From: Undibacterium sp. Jales W-56
Lineage (GTDB): Bacteria > Pseudomonadota > Gammaproteobacteria > Burkholderiales > Burkholderiaceae_D
Length of the DNA stretch: 64,000 nt
Assembly (NCBI RefSeq): GCF_025548535.1
Contig: NZ_JAJLQW010000002.1
Location: 310,001 to 374,000 of the forward strand
Direction of reading: 5' to 3'
Notes under the pieces: generated by a model
Seen by the model: only the letters and a program-made list of their open reading frames with translations
Database searches by the model: none
What the model was told of the DNA's origin: nothing
Translations under genes and position numbers: made by a program
In this document: one piece after another, positions 51,052 to 61,813 of the stretch
How positions within the stretch are numbered: the stretch's first letter is position 1
Layout: every line of letters starts with the position of its first letter

Positions 51052-52188
51052 ATGGCAATGGAACGCTTATTCCAGTTGATGAAAGAAAAACAGGCTTCCG
51101 ACATGTTTTTCGCCATGAACTCACCCATCCATCTGAAGATCAATGGCAACCTGCTGCCCATCAATCAGCAGAAAATGGATCAGGCGAATATCTTGTCATT
51201 GCTGAGCGAAGTGGTCGCTCCCGAGCACATGCAGCAACTCGAACGTGAGAATGAACTGAATATCGGTATCGGCGCGCCGGGGATTGGCCGCTTCCGCTTA
51301 TCGGCGTTCCGTCAGCGCGGATCGGTATCGGCCGTATTGCGTTTTGTGCCGGGCAATATTCCTGCTCTGGATACCCTGCATTTACCGCCTGTGCTGTCCG
51401 ATCTGATTATGGAAAAACGCGGATTGATCCTGGTAGTCGGTGCCACCGGCTCCGGCAAATCGACCACCATCGCCTCCATGCTCGATCATCGCAATGAACT
51501 CAGAACCGGCCACATCCTGACGCTCGAAGACCCGATTGAATACCTGTTCCGCAGCAAAAAGTCGATAGTGAATCAACGCGAAATCGGTACCGATTCTGAC
51601 AGCCTGAAAACCGCGTTGAAAAATTCCTTGCGTCAGGCACCGGATTGTATTCTGATCGGCGAGATCCGCGATCTGGAAACCATGCTGGCAGCGATCGCCT
51701 ATGCGCAATCCGGCCACCTGGTATTAGCGACGCTGCATGCGAATAATAGTTATCAGGCGCTGAACCGGATTATCAGCTTCTTCCCGATGGAAAATCGCAA
51801 TGCGCTGCTACTGGATTTGTCTTCATCGATCCGTGCGATTATTTCGCAACGCTTGATCCGCTCTATCGATGGCGGTCGCTGCCCTGCGGTCGAAATCATG
51901 CTCAATACCCGCTATGTCGCAGAGCTGATCGAGCAAGGCGATATTTTCCAGATCAAGGAAGCGATCGAAAAGAGTTTGTCTCCCGGTTCACAAACCTTCG
52001 AACGTGCCTTGATGCATTTGATTAAAGAAGGCTTGATCAGCCAGGAAGAAGGCTTAGCGAATGCGGACTCCGCGAATAATCTGTTGTGGCTCCTGAATAA
52101 TGAGCTGGATCAGACGCAGTCCGCACCAGAACCTGAACCGGAGAAAAAGGAAGAAGCCTCTTTCACCGAATTCACCCTGAATATGTAA
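51052..52188 (+). CDS. pilU: PilT/PilU-family type IV pilus retraction ATPase
   Basis: A 378-residue secretion-type ATPase of the type IV pilus retraction group. The N-terminal PAS-like domain (QASDMFFAMNSPIHLKINGNL) and the ATPase core with Walker A GATGSGKSTT (130-139), the Asp box DPIEYLF, Walker B ILIGEIRDLETM and the His box HLVLATLHANN are complete. The C-terminal tail is acidic (PEPEPEKKEE), as in PilU rather than PilT. It lies inside the dap cluster, 87 bases after dapD and 8 before the ArsC-like gene, with no pilus genes nearby. Whether it serves pili or another machine cannot be told. Confidence 0.85.
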   Translation: MAMERLFQLMKEKQASDMFFAMNSPIHLKINGNLLPINQQKMDQANILSLLSEVVAPEHMQQLERENELNIGIGAPGIGRFRLSAFRQRGSVSAVLRFVPGNIPALDTLHLPPVLSDLIMEKRGLILVVGATGSGKSTTIASMLDHRNELRTGHILTLEDPIEYLFRSKKSIVNQREIGTDSDSLKTALKNSLRQAPDCILIGEIRDLETMLAAIAYAQSGHLVLATLHANNSYQALNRIISFFPMENRNALLLDLSSSIRAIISQRLIRSIDGGRCPAVEIMLNTRYVAELIEQGDIFQIKEAIEKSLSPGSQTFERALMHLIKEGLISQEEGLANADSANNLLWLLNNELDQTQSAPEPEPEKKEEASFTEFTLNM

Positions 52189-52196
52189 AGAGAAGA

Positions 52197-54588
<2,392 letters not shown>

Positions 54589-54649
54589 GTTAAATTATGT
54601 AGCACACCGTAAACAGATACTGAGTACCAGTATCAACCAGCAGCAACCG

Positions 54650-54684
54650 AAGCCGCACAACCCATGTGCGGCTTATGCATTTTT
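54650..54684 (+). terminator. Hairpin terminator after prmB
   Basis: Perfect 10-bp arms AAGCCGCACA and TGTGCGGCTT with a five-base loop, followed by ATGCA and five T. It lies about 60 bases after the prmB stop and 35 before the ABC-F gene, ending the dap transcript. Confidence 0.7.
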
Positions 54685-54719
54685 AAACAGATACTCCCCA
54701 TTTTTTAAGTTAGTACACA

Positions 54720-56711
54720 ATGATACGTCTTCAACAAGTCATCCTGGCGCGCGGCACCAAGCCTTTATTCGATAGCGTCGATGTCACGCTCAATCCCGGC
54801 GACAAGATAGGCTTGATCGGCTCCAACGGCGCGGGCAAATCCAGCCTGTTTGCGATGCTGCGCGGCGAATTGCATCCCGATCAGGGCAGCATAGAATTCC
54901 CGGCCAAATGGCAACTCGCCCACGTCGCCCAAGAGACTCCGCCACTGGAGCGCAGCGCGATTGATTATGCCATTGATGGCGACACCACCCTGCGCAAACT
55001 CGAAGCCCAGTTAGCCGAACTCGAAGCCCAACCCGACACCCCGGAAAACGGTCTCGCGATCGGCGAGATGTACGGCGCACTGGCCGATGCCGACGCCTAC
55101 ACCGTGCGCTCACGCGGCGAGCAATTATTGATCGGCCTCGGCTTCACGCTGGCGCAGATGGAGCAATCCGTCGCCAGCTTCTCCGGCGGCTGGCGCATGC
55201 GCCTGAATCTGGCACAGGCGCTGATGTGCAAATCCGACTTGCTGCTGCTCGACGAACCGACCAATCATCTGGATCTGGATGCGATCATCTGGCTGGAAGA
55301 CTGGCTCAAGCGTTACACCGGCACCCTGCTGATCATCTCGCATGACCGCGACTTCCTCGACGGCGTGGTCAATGTCGTTGTGCATATCGACGAGCGCAAA
55401 CTCAAACGCTATTCGGGCAACTACTCCGCATTCGAGCGTCAGCGCGCCGCCCAATTGATCCTGGCGCAAGGCACCATACTCAAACAGAATCGCAAGCGCG
55501 CCCACCTGCAATCCTTCATTGACCGCTTCGCCGCCAAGGCCTCCAAAGCCAAGCAGGCGCAAAGCCGGATCAAAGCGCTGGAGAAAATGGAAGAACTCGC
55601 ACCATTGCGCGAGGCGGCGGAATTCTCGTTTGAATTTCGCGAACCGCTCAGCGCACCGAACCCGATGCTGGTCATGGAAGACGTCAATTGCGGCTACCGC
55701 GTTGAGTCCAAAACCGATCACAGCTTTACCGAAAAAACCATCGTCTCCGACGTCAAGTTCTCACTGCAAATCGGCCAGCGTATCGGCCTGCTCGGCGTCA
55801 ATGGCGCCGGTAAATCTACCCTCATCAAAACCATCGTCGGCGATATCGCACCGCTGTCCGGCACCATGCAAACCGGCAAGGGCTTGTCGATCGGCTACTT
55901 CGCCCAGCATCAGGTCGAAATGTTGCGTCACGACGAATCGCCGCTGTGGCATCTGGCGCACATCGCGCCGAATGTCCGCGAGCAGGAATTGCGCAACTTC
56001 CTCGGCGGCTTCAACTTCCCGGGCACCATGGTCACCAGCCCGATCGCGCCGTTCTCCGGCGGCGAAAAAGCCCGCCTCGCCTTAGCCATGATCGTCTGGC
56101 AACGCCCTAACCTGCTGCTGCTCGATGAACCGACCAACCATCTAGACCTGGAAACCCGCGAAGCACTGACCGAAGCGTTAGCCCAGTTCGAAGGCACACT
56201 GGTCGTGGTCTCGCATGACCGCCACCTACTGCGCGCCACCACGGATCAATTCATCATCGTCGCCGACGGTGAACTATTGCCATTCGACGGCGATCTGGAC
56301 GATTACAAAGACTGGCTGTTCAAAAACAAACTCGCCAAAGAATCCGCCCCCGCCTTGCCAGCCAAGACCAAGGAAAAACAGGACGCTTTGCCACAAGCCA
56401 AACCAGTACCGGTCGCCGAGCAAATCGACGATAAAGAGAAAAAGCGCCGCGACGCCGAGCAAAGACAAAAACTCGCCGCACAACGCAAACCGATCGAATC
56501 CAAGATCAAGCGCCTAGAAGAACAAATGGCCAAGCTCAACACCAAGAAGCAAGATATCGCAGCCCAACTTGAAGGCGGCGACATCTACAACGATGCGAAT
56601 AAAGAGAAACTGAAAAGCCTCTTGCTGGATCAGGCGTATCTGGTTAAAGAACTGGAGCAAACCGAAGCCGACTGGCTGGAACAGCAAGAGTTTTTAGAGG
56701 CGGTGTCGTAA
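54720..56711 (+). CDS. ABC-F family ATPase (YheS/Uup type)
   Basis: A 663-residue soluble protein with two ABC domains and no membrane segments, which acts on ribosomes in the ABC-F family. Each domain has Walker A (GSNGAGKSS at about 35, GVNGAGKST at about 359), signature (SFSGGWRMRL; FSGGEKARLA) and Walker B (LLLLDEPTNHLDL, twice). The linker between them (about 245-300) is basic, and the C-terminal 120 residues form a charged coiled coil. The overall pattern fits E. coli YheS best. It is monocistronic after the prmB terminator; a hairpin lies 20 bases after its stop. Confidence 0.9.
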   Translation: MIRLQQVILARGTKPLFDSVDVTLNPGDKIGLIGSNGAGKSSLFAMLRGELHPDQGSIEFPAKWQLAHVAQETPPLERSAIDYAIDGDTTLRKLEAQLAELEAQPDTPENGLAIGEMYGALADADAYTVRSRGEQLLIGLGFTLAQMEQSVASFSGGWRMRLNLAQALMCKSDLLLLDEPTNHLDLDAIIWLEDWLKRYTGTLLIISHDRDFLDGVVNVVVHIDERKLKRYSGNYSAFERQRAAQLILAQGTILKQNRKRAHLQSFIDRFAAKASKAKQAQSRIKALEKMEELAPLREAAEFSFEFREPLSAPNPMLVMEDVNCGYRVESKTDHSFTEKTIVSDVKFSLQIGQRIGLLGVNGAGKSTLIKTIVGDIAPLSGTMQTGKGLSIGYFAQHQVEMLRHDESPLWHLAHIAPNVREQELRNFLGGFNFPGTMVTSPIAPFSGGEKARLALAMIVWQRPNLLLLDEPTNHLDLETREALTEALAQFEGTLVVVSHDRHLLRATTDQFIIVADGELLPFDGDLDDYKDWLFKNKLAKESAPALPAKTKEKQDALPQAKPVPVAEQIDDKEKKRRDAEQRQKLAAQRKPIESKIKRLEEQMAKLNTKKQDIAAQLEGGDIYNDANKEKLKSLLLDQAYLVKELEQTEADWLEQQEFLEAVS

Positions 56712-56733
56712 GAAATTAGTTATAGCATTTCTG

Positions 56734-56764
56734 GATGGACCTGACATTATCTGTCGGGTCCATC
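56734..56764 (+). other. Stable hairpin after the ABC-F gene
   Basis: Thirteen-base-pair stem, outer arms GATGGACC and GGTCCATC, inner GACA/TGTC, with a five-base loop. It lies 23 bases after the stop but lacks a T-run, so it may protect or process the mRNA 3' end rather than terminate on its own. Confidence 0.45.
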
Positions 56765-56786
56765 TAGCCAAAGCAAGCATAACAAA

Positions 56787-56947
56787 CGTAGGTGCGATTA
56801 GCGCAGCGTAATCGCACGCATGTTAATCTTCACCAGGCACCTCCGTCGGTAAGAATACACACACTATTTGGACATAAGTCAGGTGCTCGCTCAAGTGATT
56901 GGAGTATTCAACATTTGTACGATTACGCTACGCTAATCGTACCTACG
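56787..56947. repeat. Inverted pair of REP-like palindromes
   Basis: Two copies of a palindromic unit in opposite orientation about 100 bases apart. The first (56787-56818) is CGTAG then GTGCGATTA, an 8-base loop, and TAATCGCAC; the second (56917-56947), read in reverse, is CGTAG then GTACGATTA, GCGTAGCG and TAATCGTAC. Each is a 9-bp-arm hairpin with compensatory changes. Such inverted pairs resemble REP-type doublets; no gene lies between. Confidence 0.75.
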
Positions 56948-56978
56948 CGGGCTATTCACGTCCCGGTCGAATGCAATG

Positions 56979-57308
56979 TTATGTTTTCCCGCGCCATTTC
57001 ACAATTGATGCAAAAACAATTGAAAGAAAGATACCCCAGATCGCGCTTGTTATTAAAGCTGGAATCACTATGCCTTCAATTCCGTCCCAAGTAAAAAAGC
57101 GTCCTGGCATCGTCAAAATATTGGCAATCGGCAGAGCAGCAACCGCAAGAAATTGATCCACAATTGTCCATTTTTCTTTATCTTTGAAACCTAATCCAAA
57201 CGCCACATACATACACGGACCGAGAAAAAAGAATGCAGTAAATAGCGCATGTCCAAATGCATACTTTGCAACCGTTTTAATCGGTGGGAGCAGAATTTTA
57301 GGAAACAT
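56979..57308 (-). CDS. Small uncharacterised membrane protein
   Basis: A 109-residue protein with about three hydrophobic segments: ALFTAFFFLGPCMYVAFGL, FLAVAALPIANIL and a C-terminal IVIPALITSAIWGIFLSIVF. It ends in a basic tail (KWRGKT), so it should lie in the inner membrane. The region is AT-richer than its neighbours. The ribosome-binding site is weak. No family is recognised. It lies between an inverted repeat pair and the next acetyltransferase, with no same-strand partner. Confidence 0.6.
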   Translation of the reverse strand: MFPKILLPPIKTVAKYAFGHALFTAFFFLGPCMYVAFGLGFKDKEKWTIVDQFLAVAALPIANILTMPGRFFTWDGIEGIVIPALITSAIWGIFLSIVFASIVKWRGKT

Positions 57309-57562
57309 AACTTGTTTTAATGTGCAAAATGTTAAATTAACAGAACGTTAAAATAGAAGCAATTAAAACTCCATCTTTGAATACCCTTATCCGGTAAGGT
57401 ATTTCTAGCTGCATTGATTATCTTCACCGTTTAACAGCAAGCGTACGATTTTGAAGAAATGCAATCAACTTGAGTGCATTAAAACGGACTCTATTCCAAT
57501 TCGATCATACTACGTCGCCTCTGCGCGACAACAGCACATCCGGCAATTTTAAAACCATCACC

Positions 57563-58096
57563 ATGCCAGTCATCATCAAACCCGCTACCATCACGGACGC
57601 CGACGTCGTGCTTGATTTTGAATTACAGAATCGCGCCTACTTCGAGCAATGGGTACATAGTCGTACCGATGCCTTTTACGATCCTGCCAAGGTGCGGGCC
57701 TCCTTGCAGGCCGCCGAGACCGAGCGCGAGCAGGATAAATCGTATCAATACCTGATCTGGACGACGGCATCAGGCATCGGTCAAGCGCAATTAATCGGCA
57801 GGATTAATCTCACCAACATCGTCCGTCCGCATTACAACAAAGCGGCCCTCGGTTATCGCATGGCACAACATGCGACCGGCAAGGGGCAGGCGAGTGAGGC
57901 GGTCAAGCTGATCGTGCAAGAAGCCTTCGGCGCGCTGCAACTATGGCGTATCGAGGCGCTCGTCCGGCCGTCGAATATGGGTTCGGCGAAGGTGCTGGAA
58001 AAAAATGGATTTACCGTCTTTGGCCGATCACGTCGCAGCGTTGAGTTACACGGCGAATGGCACGATCTTTTGCACTTCGAGCGACACGCCGAATAA
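57563..58096 (+). CDS. GNAT family N-acetyltransferase (RimJ/RimL-like)
   Basis: A 177-residue acetyltransferase of the RimJ/RimL-like group. The family features YRMAQHATGKGQASEAVKL (acetyl-CoA loop), LWRIEALVRPSNMGSAKVLEKNGF and the ending HDLLHFER match this subgroup, whose members acetylate N-termini, antibiotics or small amines. The frame is open back to 57470, but the ATG at 57563 begins the homologous region (IIKPATITDADVV). It is followed 48 bases later by the tautomerase gene on the same strand. Confidence 0.82.
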   Translation: MPVIIKPATITDADVVLDFELQNRAYFEQWVHSRTDAFYDPAKVRASLQAAETEREQDKSYQYLIWTTASGIGQAQLIGRINLTNIVRPHYNKAALGYRMAQHATGKGQASEAVKLIVQEAFGALQLWRIEALVRPSNMGSAKVLEKNGFTVFGRSRRSVELHGEWHDLLHFERHAE

Positions 58097-58144
58097 TCGA
58101 TTAAGCTATCACGTTCCATTAATCCCGCATTCAAAGGAACGAGC

Positions 58145-58525
58145 ATGCCCTTAGTCACCCTGACTGTTCGCAAACCTAAAACCAGTGACTTCAAATCCGC
58201 CGTGCTGGATGCAGTGCATGCGGCATTAGTTGCTTCCGGCGTACCTGGCATCGATAAATTTCAACGGGTATTCGAGCTTGATGCCGACGATTTTCGATTC
58301 GACCCGCACTATCCCGATCTCAGCGCGGCACGCACCGACGATTTCGTCTTGATTGAAATCCTCTGGTCAGTCGGTCGCAGCGTGAAGGTCAAGAAAAAAC
58401 TGTTGGAAGACTTGATGCAAAAGCTCACGCTGGCAGGACTCGATCCGGAAAACGTGATGGTCTGTTTTAAAGAAACGACTTGGGAGAACTGGTCCTTTGG
58501 CGGTGGCCGCCTGATTCACACCTGA
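58145..58525 (+). CDS. Tautomerase-superfamily protein
   Basis: A 126-residue protein beginning MPLVTLTVRKP, so that Pro2 becomes the N-terminal catalytic proline after methionine removal, as in 4-oxalocrotonate tautomerase and malonate semialdehyde decarboxylase relatives. The length corresponds to a fused double unit. Segments LVASGVPGIDKFQRVFELD and NWSFGGGRLIHT fit the group. The ATG has AAAGGAAC upstream. The substrate is unknown; it may act on small keto or enol compounds. Confidence 0.82.
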   Translation: MPLVTLTVRKPKTSDFKSAVLDAVHAALVASGVPGIDKFQRVFELDADDFRFDPHYPDLSAARTDDFVLIEILWSVGRSVKVKKKLLEDLMQKLTLAGLDPENVMVCFKETTWENWSFGGGRLIHT

Positions 58526-58607
58526 TCACTGCTTCATCTTGGTCTCATCAATTTTTTGATCAACTAAAAAAATCATCTGCGTTAGCTACCACGGAAAGCC
58601 CCTTTTT

Positions 58608-59720
58608 ATGAGCGCCCTTTTTACCCCGATCTCCATCGGCAAATTCGAATTAAAAAATCGCATCGTCATCGCACCGATGTGCCAATACTCAGCCAATGAA
58701 GGACAGGCCAGCGACTGGCATATGTTCCATCTGGGCAGCCTCGCCCTTTCTGGCGCAGGCATGCTGATTATCGAAGCGACCGCGGTGGAACCTGAGGGAC
58801 GGATCACTGCCGCAGATTTAGGCCTATGGTCAGACGCCACAGAAGCTGCACTGGCCCGCGTCCTGACGGCATTGCGTACCTATTCTGCGATGCCGGTTGC
58901 AATTCAACTGGCGCACGCAGGTCGTAAGGCATCCAGCCAGGCACCGTGGGATGGCGGACAACTGATCCCGGTTGAGCAAGGTGGCTGGCATACATCGTCG
59001 GCATCGGCATTGCCGCACGGCGAGCATGAAGCAGCGCCGGTTGCGCTGGATCAAGCCGGCCTGAAGCGGGTGCGCGAGGCTTTCGTGGCAGCGGCATTAC
59101 GCAGCCACCGGCTCGGTATCGATATGATTGAAATCCATGCTGCACACGGCTATCTGCTGCATCAGTTTTTATCGCCCATTGCAAATCAGCGTACCGATAA
59201 CTACGGCGGCACGTTAGAAAACCGCCTGCGTTTTCCCCTGGAGGTATTCGACGCCATGCGCGCCTCAGTACCGGCCGACAAACCTGTCGGCGTGCGCATC
59301 TCGGCCAGCGATTGGGTCGAAGGAGGCTGGGATATCGAACAAAGTATCGTTTTCGTTAAAGCCTTGGAAGAACGCGGCTGCGCTTTTATCCACGTCTCTA
59401 GCGGCGGCATCTCGCCACGCCAGCAAATTCCGGTGGCTCCAGGCTATCAGGTGGGCTTTGCAGAGCAGATCCGGCGGCATACCAAGATGCCGGTCATTGC
59501 CGTCGGCATGATCACAGAGCCAGAACACGCAGAATCGATTATCGCCAACGGCCAAGCCGACATGGTCGCCCTCGCCCGAGGCATACTCTACAATCCACAC
59601 TGGCCTTGGCATGCCGCCGCCAAACTAGGCGGCACAGTGGACGCACCGCGCCAATACTGGCGCTCGCAGCCGCGTGAATTGAAAGCCTTGTTTGGTGCGA
59701 CGTCGATTGGGCAGCGTTAA
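58608..59720 (+). CDS. Old Yellow Enzyme family NADH:flavin oxidoreductase
   Basis: A 370-residue TIM-barrel flavoprotein of the YqjM-like (thermophilic-like) Old Yellow Enzyme class, reducing activated C=C bonds with FMN and NAD(P)H. Evidence includes APMCQYSA with Cys25, the FMN-tuning cysteine of this class, LAHAGRKAS, IHAAHGYLLHQFLSP (catalytic His pair), TDNYGGTLENR and the C-terminal GQADMVALARG. The enzyme may protect against electrophiles or work on substrates like those of the neighbouring tautomerase. It is 82 bases after that gene. Confidence 0.92.
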   Translation: MSALFTPISIGKFELKNRIVIAPMCQYSANEGQASDWHMFHLGSLALSGAGMLIIEATAVEPEGRITAADLGLWSDATEAALARVLTALRTYSAMPVAIQLAHAGRKASSQAPWDGGQLIPVEQGGWHTSSASALPHGEHEAAPVALDQAGLKRVREAFVAAALRSHRLGIDMIEIHAAHGYLLHQFLSPIANQRTDNYGGTLENRLRFPLEVFDAMRASVPADKPVGVRISASDWVEGGWDIEQSIVFVKALEERGCAFIHVSSGGISPRQQIPVAPGYQVGFAEQIRRHTKMPVIAVGMITEPEHAESIIANGQADMVALARGILYNPHWPWHAAAKLGGTVDAPRQYWRSQPRELKALFGATSIGQR

Positions 59721-59774
59721 GCTCATTCCAGAGAATCCTCTTTTCGCTGGAGAGGATTATTTCAATCTCAGATT

Positions 59775-59842
59775 GAATCCGCAATCTGGATGCGGCTTTC
59801 AGCGGCATTTCACGCCGGAAGCCGCATCAATACTGCGGATTC
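59775..59842. repeat. Solo hairpin core of the MITE-like repeat, copy D
   Basis: Palindrome of 68 bp with ends GAATCCGCA and TGCGGATTC enclosing GGATGCGGCTTTCAGCGGCA, which matches the core of copies A and C. The TTACGCAAAA-type outer ends are missing. It lies between the convergent oxidoreductase and AlkD-like genes and is followed by a short T-run on the plus strand, so it may also stop transcription. Confidence 0.7.
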
Positions 59843-59878
59843 TATTTTTCGCCTTGAAGATGGCAACGTCAACGCAGC

Positions 59879-60583
59879 TCAGAGTTTATGTAAATTCTTG
59901 CTCGCCTCACGCATGCTCAATCCAGATAGGCGTTCCTGGTGAGCCTGTAAAAACTCGCGGATAAAATCAGGATCATGCCAGGCATAATCGCGTAAGGCCC
60001 AGCCGATGGCCTTGCGGATAAAAAATTCTTTTTCATCGGCGCAGCTTAATGTATAGCGTCTGAGCCGGTCGGTGTCCGTTGCGTCGCGCCAGCCCAGTTG
60101 ATGCAGCAAAGCGATGCGTCTCACCCAAAAATCAGGATGCAGAATTGCCGCATCCATCAACTCTTGCACTAGTCGGTCTGAGCTTGCCTGCGTCCGTAAC
60201 ACATCGCCAGTCACCCCGGCCAAACCGTCTACGGTATCCCACCATGATTTAGCTTGCACCAGAGTCAATAGCTGCGCAATCGTACCGGCTGGTGCAGCCG
60301 CTGCCAGGACAGGAATATATTTCGCCAGCAGATCAATCGCTACATATTGATATTCACGCTCGGGCAAAGACCAGAGCTGAGCGGCAATCTCCAAGAGCTG
60401 CGCGGCTGCTTGCGGCTGGAGCGCGCGAATCAAGGGCATGACAGCCTTGCGACGCATCGGCGCAGCAATGCCTAGATAATCGAAGCGATCCTTCATATAG
60501 GCGCGCATGCCGATGGCGCGTTGCGGATCAGCGAGCGGCATCAAAGCTTGCTGAAAATCGGCGATGATATTTTTCTGCTTCAT
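59879..60583 (-). CDS. DNA alkylation repair protein, AlkD-like
   Basis: A 234-residue HEAT-repeat protein resembling AlkD glycosylases, which remove N3- and N7-alkylated purines. Visible segments include MRAYMKDRFDYLGIAAPMRR, EREYQYVAIDLLAKYI, WWDTVDGLAG and HPDFWVRRIALLHQLGW, ending with FIRKAIGWALRDYA. The open frame extends to 60712, but its first 43 codons cover a repeat copy, so the ATG at 60583 is preferred; ATGs at 60604 and 60595 are possible. The ribosome-binding site is unclear for all. It is separate from the ligase gene by about 300 bases containing repeats. Confidence 0.85.
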   Translation of the reverse strand: MKQKNIIADFQQALMPLADPQRAIGMRAYMKDRFDYLGIAAPMRRKAVMPLIRALQPQAAAQLLEIAAQLWSLPEREYQYVAIDLLAKYIPVLAAAAPAGTIAQLLTLVQAKSWWDTVDGLAGVTGDVLRTQASSDRLVQELMDAAILHPDFWVRRIALLHQLGWRDATDTDRLRRYTLSCADEKEFFIRKAIGWALRDYAWHDPDFIREFLQAHQERLSGLSMREASKNLHKL

Positions 60584-60606
60584 CCTAATGACCATTTCTA
60601 CCATCC

Positions 60607-60672
60607 AATCCGCAATACTGGTGCGCCTTAGCGAGCAAAAAGTGCCTGGAAGCCGCATGAACATTGCGCAAT
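60607..60672. repeat. Degenerate solo core of the MITE-like repeat, copy E
   Basis: Sequence starting AATCCGCAATACTGGTGCGC and ending near GCGCAATC aligns with the core of copy B, including GTGCC and AAGCCGCAT in the same order. It is more diverged than the others. It overlaps the upstream extension of the AlkD-like reading frame, which argues that the extension is not coding. Confidence 0.6.
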
Positions 60673-60756
60673 CAATTTTGGCAATTTCTAACAACCCCAT
60701 ATTCGAGCGCATCGCGTTGTTGCAAAGCCTCGCAATACCGACGATGAGCTATCATT

Positions 60757-60843
60757 TCGTCACTCCTGCGAAGGCAGGAGCCCAGGGGGTTCGCTGATCC
60801 AGCAACGCCGCTGGATTCCTGCTAAAAGCGGGCAGGAATGACG
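60757..60843. repeat. Intergenic palindromic repeat (CCTGCGAAGGCAGGA type)
   Basis: Ends GTCACTCCTGC and GCAGGAATGAC are inverted, with an inner hairpin CTCCTGCGAAGGCAGGAG and a central CTGGATTCCTGC. This kind of repeat (a GTCATTCCTGCG-type intergenic palindrome) is widespread in proteobacteria. It lies 43 bases after the ligase stop on the minus strand and may form the 3' end of that transcript. Confidence 0.75.
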
Positions 60844-60885
60844 CGCTTTACGGCTAGCTCTATTTTTTTCTCGCTTATTTTTCGC

Positions 60886-61779
60886 TTACTCACCTGGTCT
60901 GCTGCGCAAGAAGCTCGCAAACTTCGGCAAACCCGTCGAGGTCAGATCGCGATAGCGATAAGTGACGGTACTGCCGATCGCCGGGGGATCGCGTCGCTGT
61001 GCATCGCTCAACCCTGTTCCGAGGCGAAAGCGCTGTCCATCCGGGGTTTGCACGACTAAGGCACCGAGCATGCCCTGGTATTTTCCCTGCCCGGCTTCGT
61101 GGGCAACAACGACCGCTTCCGCATCGAGTTGCGGTTTCAGCTTAAGCAATAATTCGGATCGCCCGGTCTGCCAGCTGGCGTCAGCCCGATGCAACATCAA
61201 GCCCTCGCCGCCATCGCTGACGACTTGCGCCAGTTGTTGCTTGAGGCTCGCTTTATCTGTGACACGCGCTTGCGGCAATACCTGCAACCATGCCACATTC
61301 GCTTTTGCCACGCTGGCTTGCAAGCTGGCGATACGTTGTGAGAAATCGCCTTCGCCATTCGGCAATTCGTAAAGCTGGTAGGTAATGGTCTTCCACTCGG
61401 CATCGTCCGGCTCTTGCCTGCGCACCGCAGCGGATACCTGATCGAAGCGGCGACGCCCCATCCACAATTCGCCATCCAGCGCATGCCCGGGTAATGCCGC
61501 CGTGAACCAGATTGGCGCGTGGATCAACTTGCCGCTGCGAAAGCGCAATTGCTGACCATCCCAATAGGCACGCACGCCGTCCAGTTTTTCACTGACCAGA
61601 TAGCGCGTGACGTCAAACTTGTCCGTATAGTTTTGTGCCAATAACAAAGGCGGAGCGGCAATCCCGCCTTGAGCACTCGCAGGCTGCATGGCATAGGCAA
61701 ACATAACCGAATGCAATACGCCGCTCAGCAATAACACGGCGACCATTTTTCGCAATGGCGGGAGTTGGGACGTCTTCAT
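60886..61779 (-). CDS. Exported ATP-dependent DNA ligase (LigE-like)
   Basis: A 297-residue minimal ATP-dependent DNA ligase with an N-terminal signal peptide (VAVLLLSGVLHSVMFAYA, cleavage likely after ASA near residue 36), so it should act in the periplasm. The adenylation motif is SEKLDGVRAYW (Lys65), motif III is LDGELWMGR, motif IV VSDGGEGLMLH and motif V ELLLKLKP; a short OB domain ends the protein. Exported LigE-type ligases occur in several proteobacteria and have been linked to taken-up or biofilm DNA. It starts 34 bases after the fusion-protein stop and is probably co-transcribed. Confidence 0.9.
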   Translation of the reverse strand: MKTSQLPPLRKMVAVLLLSGVLHSVMFAYAMQPASAQGGIAAPPLLLAQNYTDKFDVTRYLVSEKLDGVRAYWDGQQLRFRSGKLIHAPIWFTAALPGHALDGELWMGRRRFDQVSAAVRRQEPDDAEWKTITYQLYELPNGEGDFSQRIASLQASVAKANVAWLQVLPQARVTDKASLKQQLAQVVSDGGEGLMLHRADASWQTGRSELLLKLKPQLDAEAVVVAHEAGQGKYQGMLGALVVQTPDGQRFRLGTGLSDAQRRDPPAIGSTVTYRYRDLTSTGLPKFASFLRSRPGE

Positions 61780-61813
61780 TCAGGAATCCAATCGAAGTAA
61801 GGTCTTAATGCGC

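Larger units (their letters stand above)
60584..60885. other. Intergenic region with two repeat types
   Basis: About 300 bases holding solo repeat copy E (60607-60672) and a second palindromic repeat (60757-60843). No gene is credible here. Both repeats could fold into RNA hairpins 3' of the DNA ligase gene. Confidence 0.55.
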
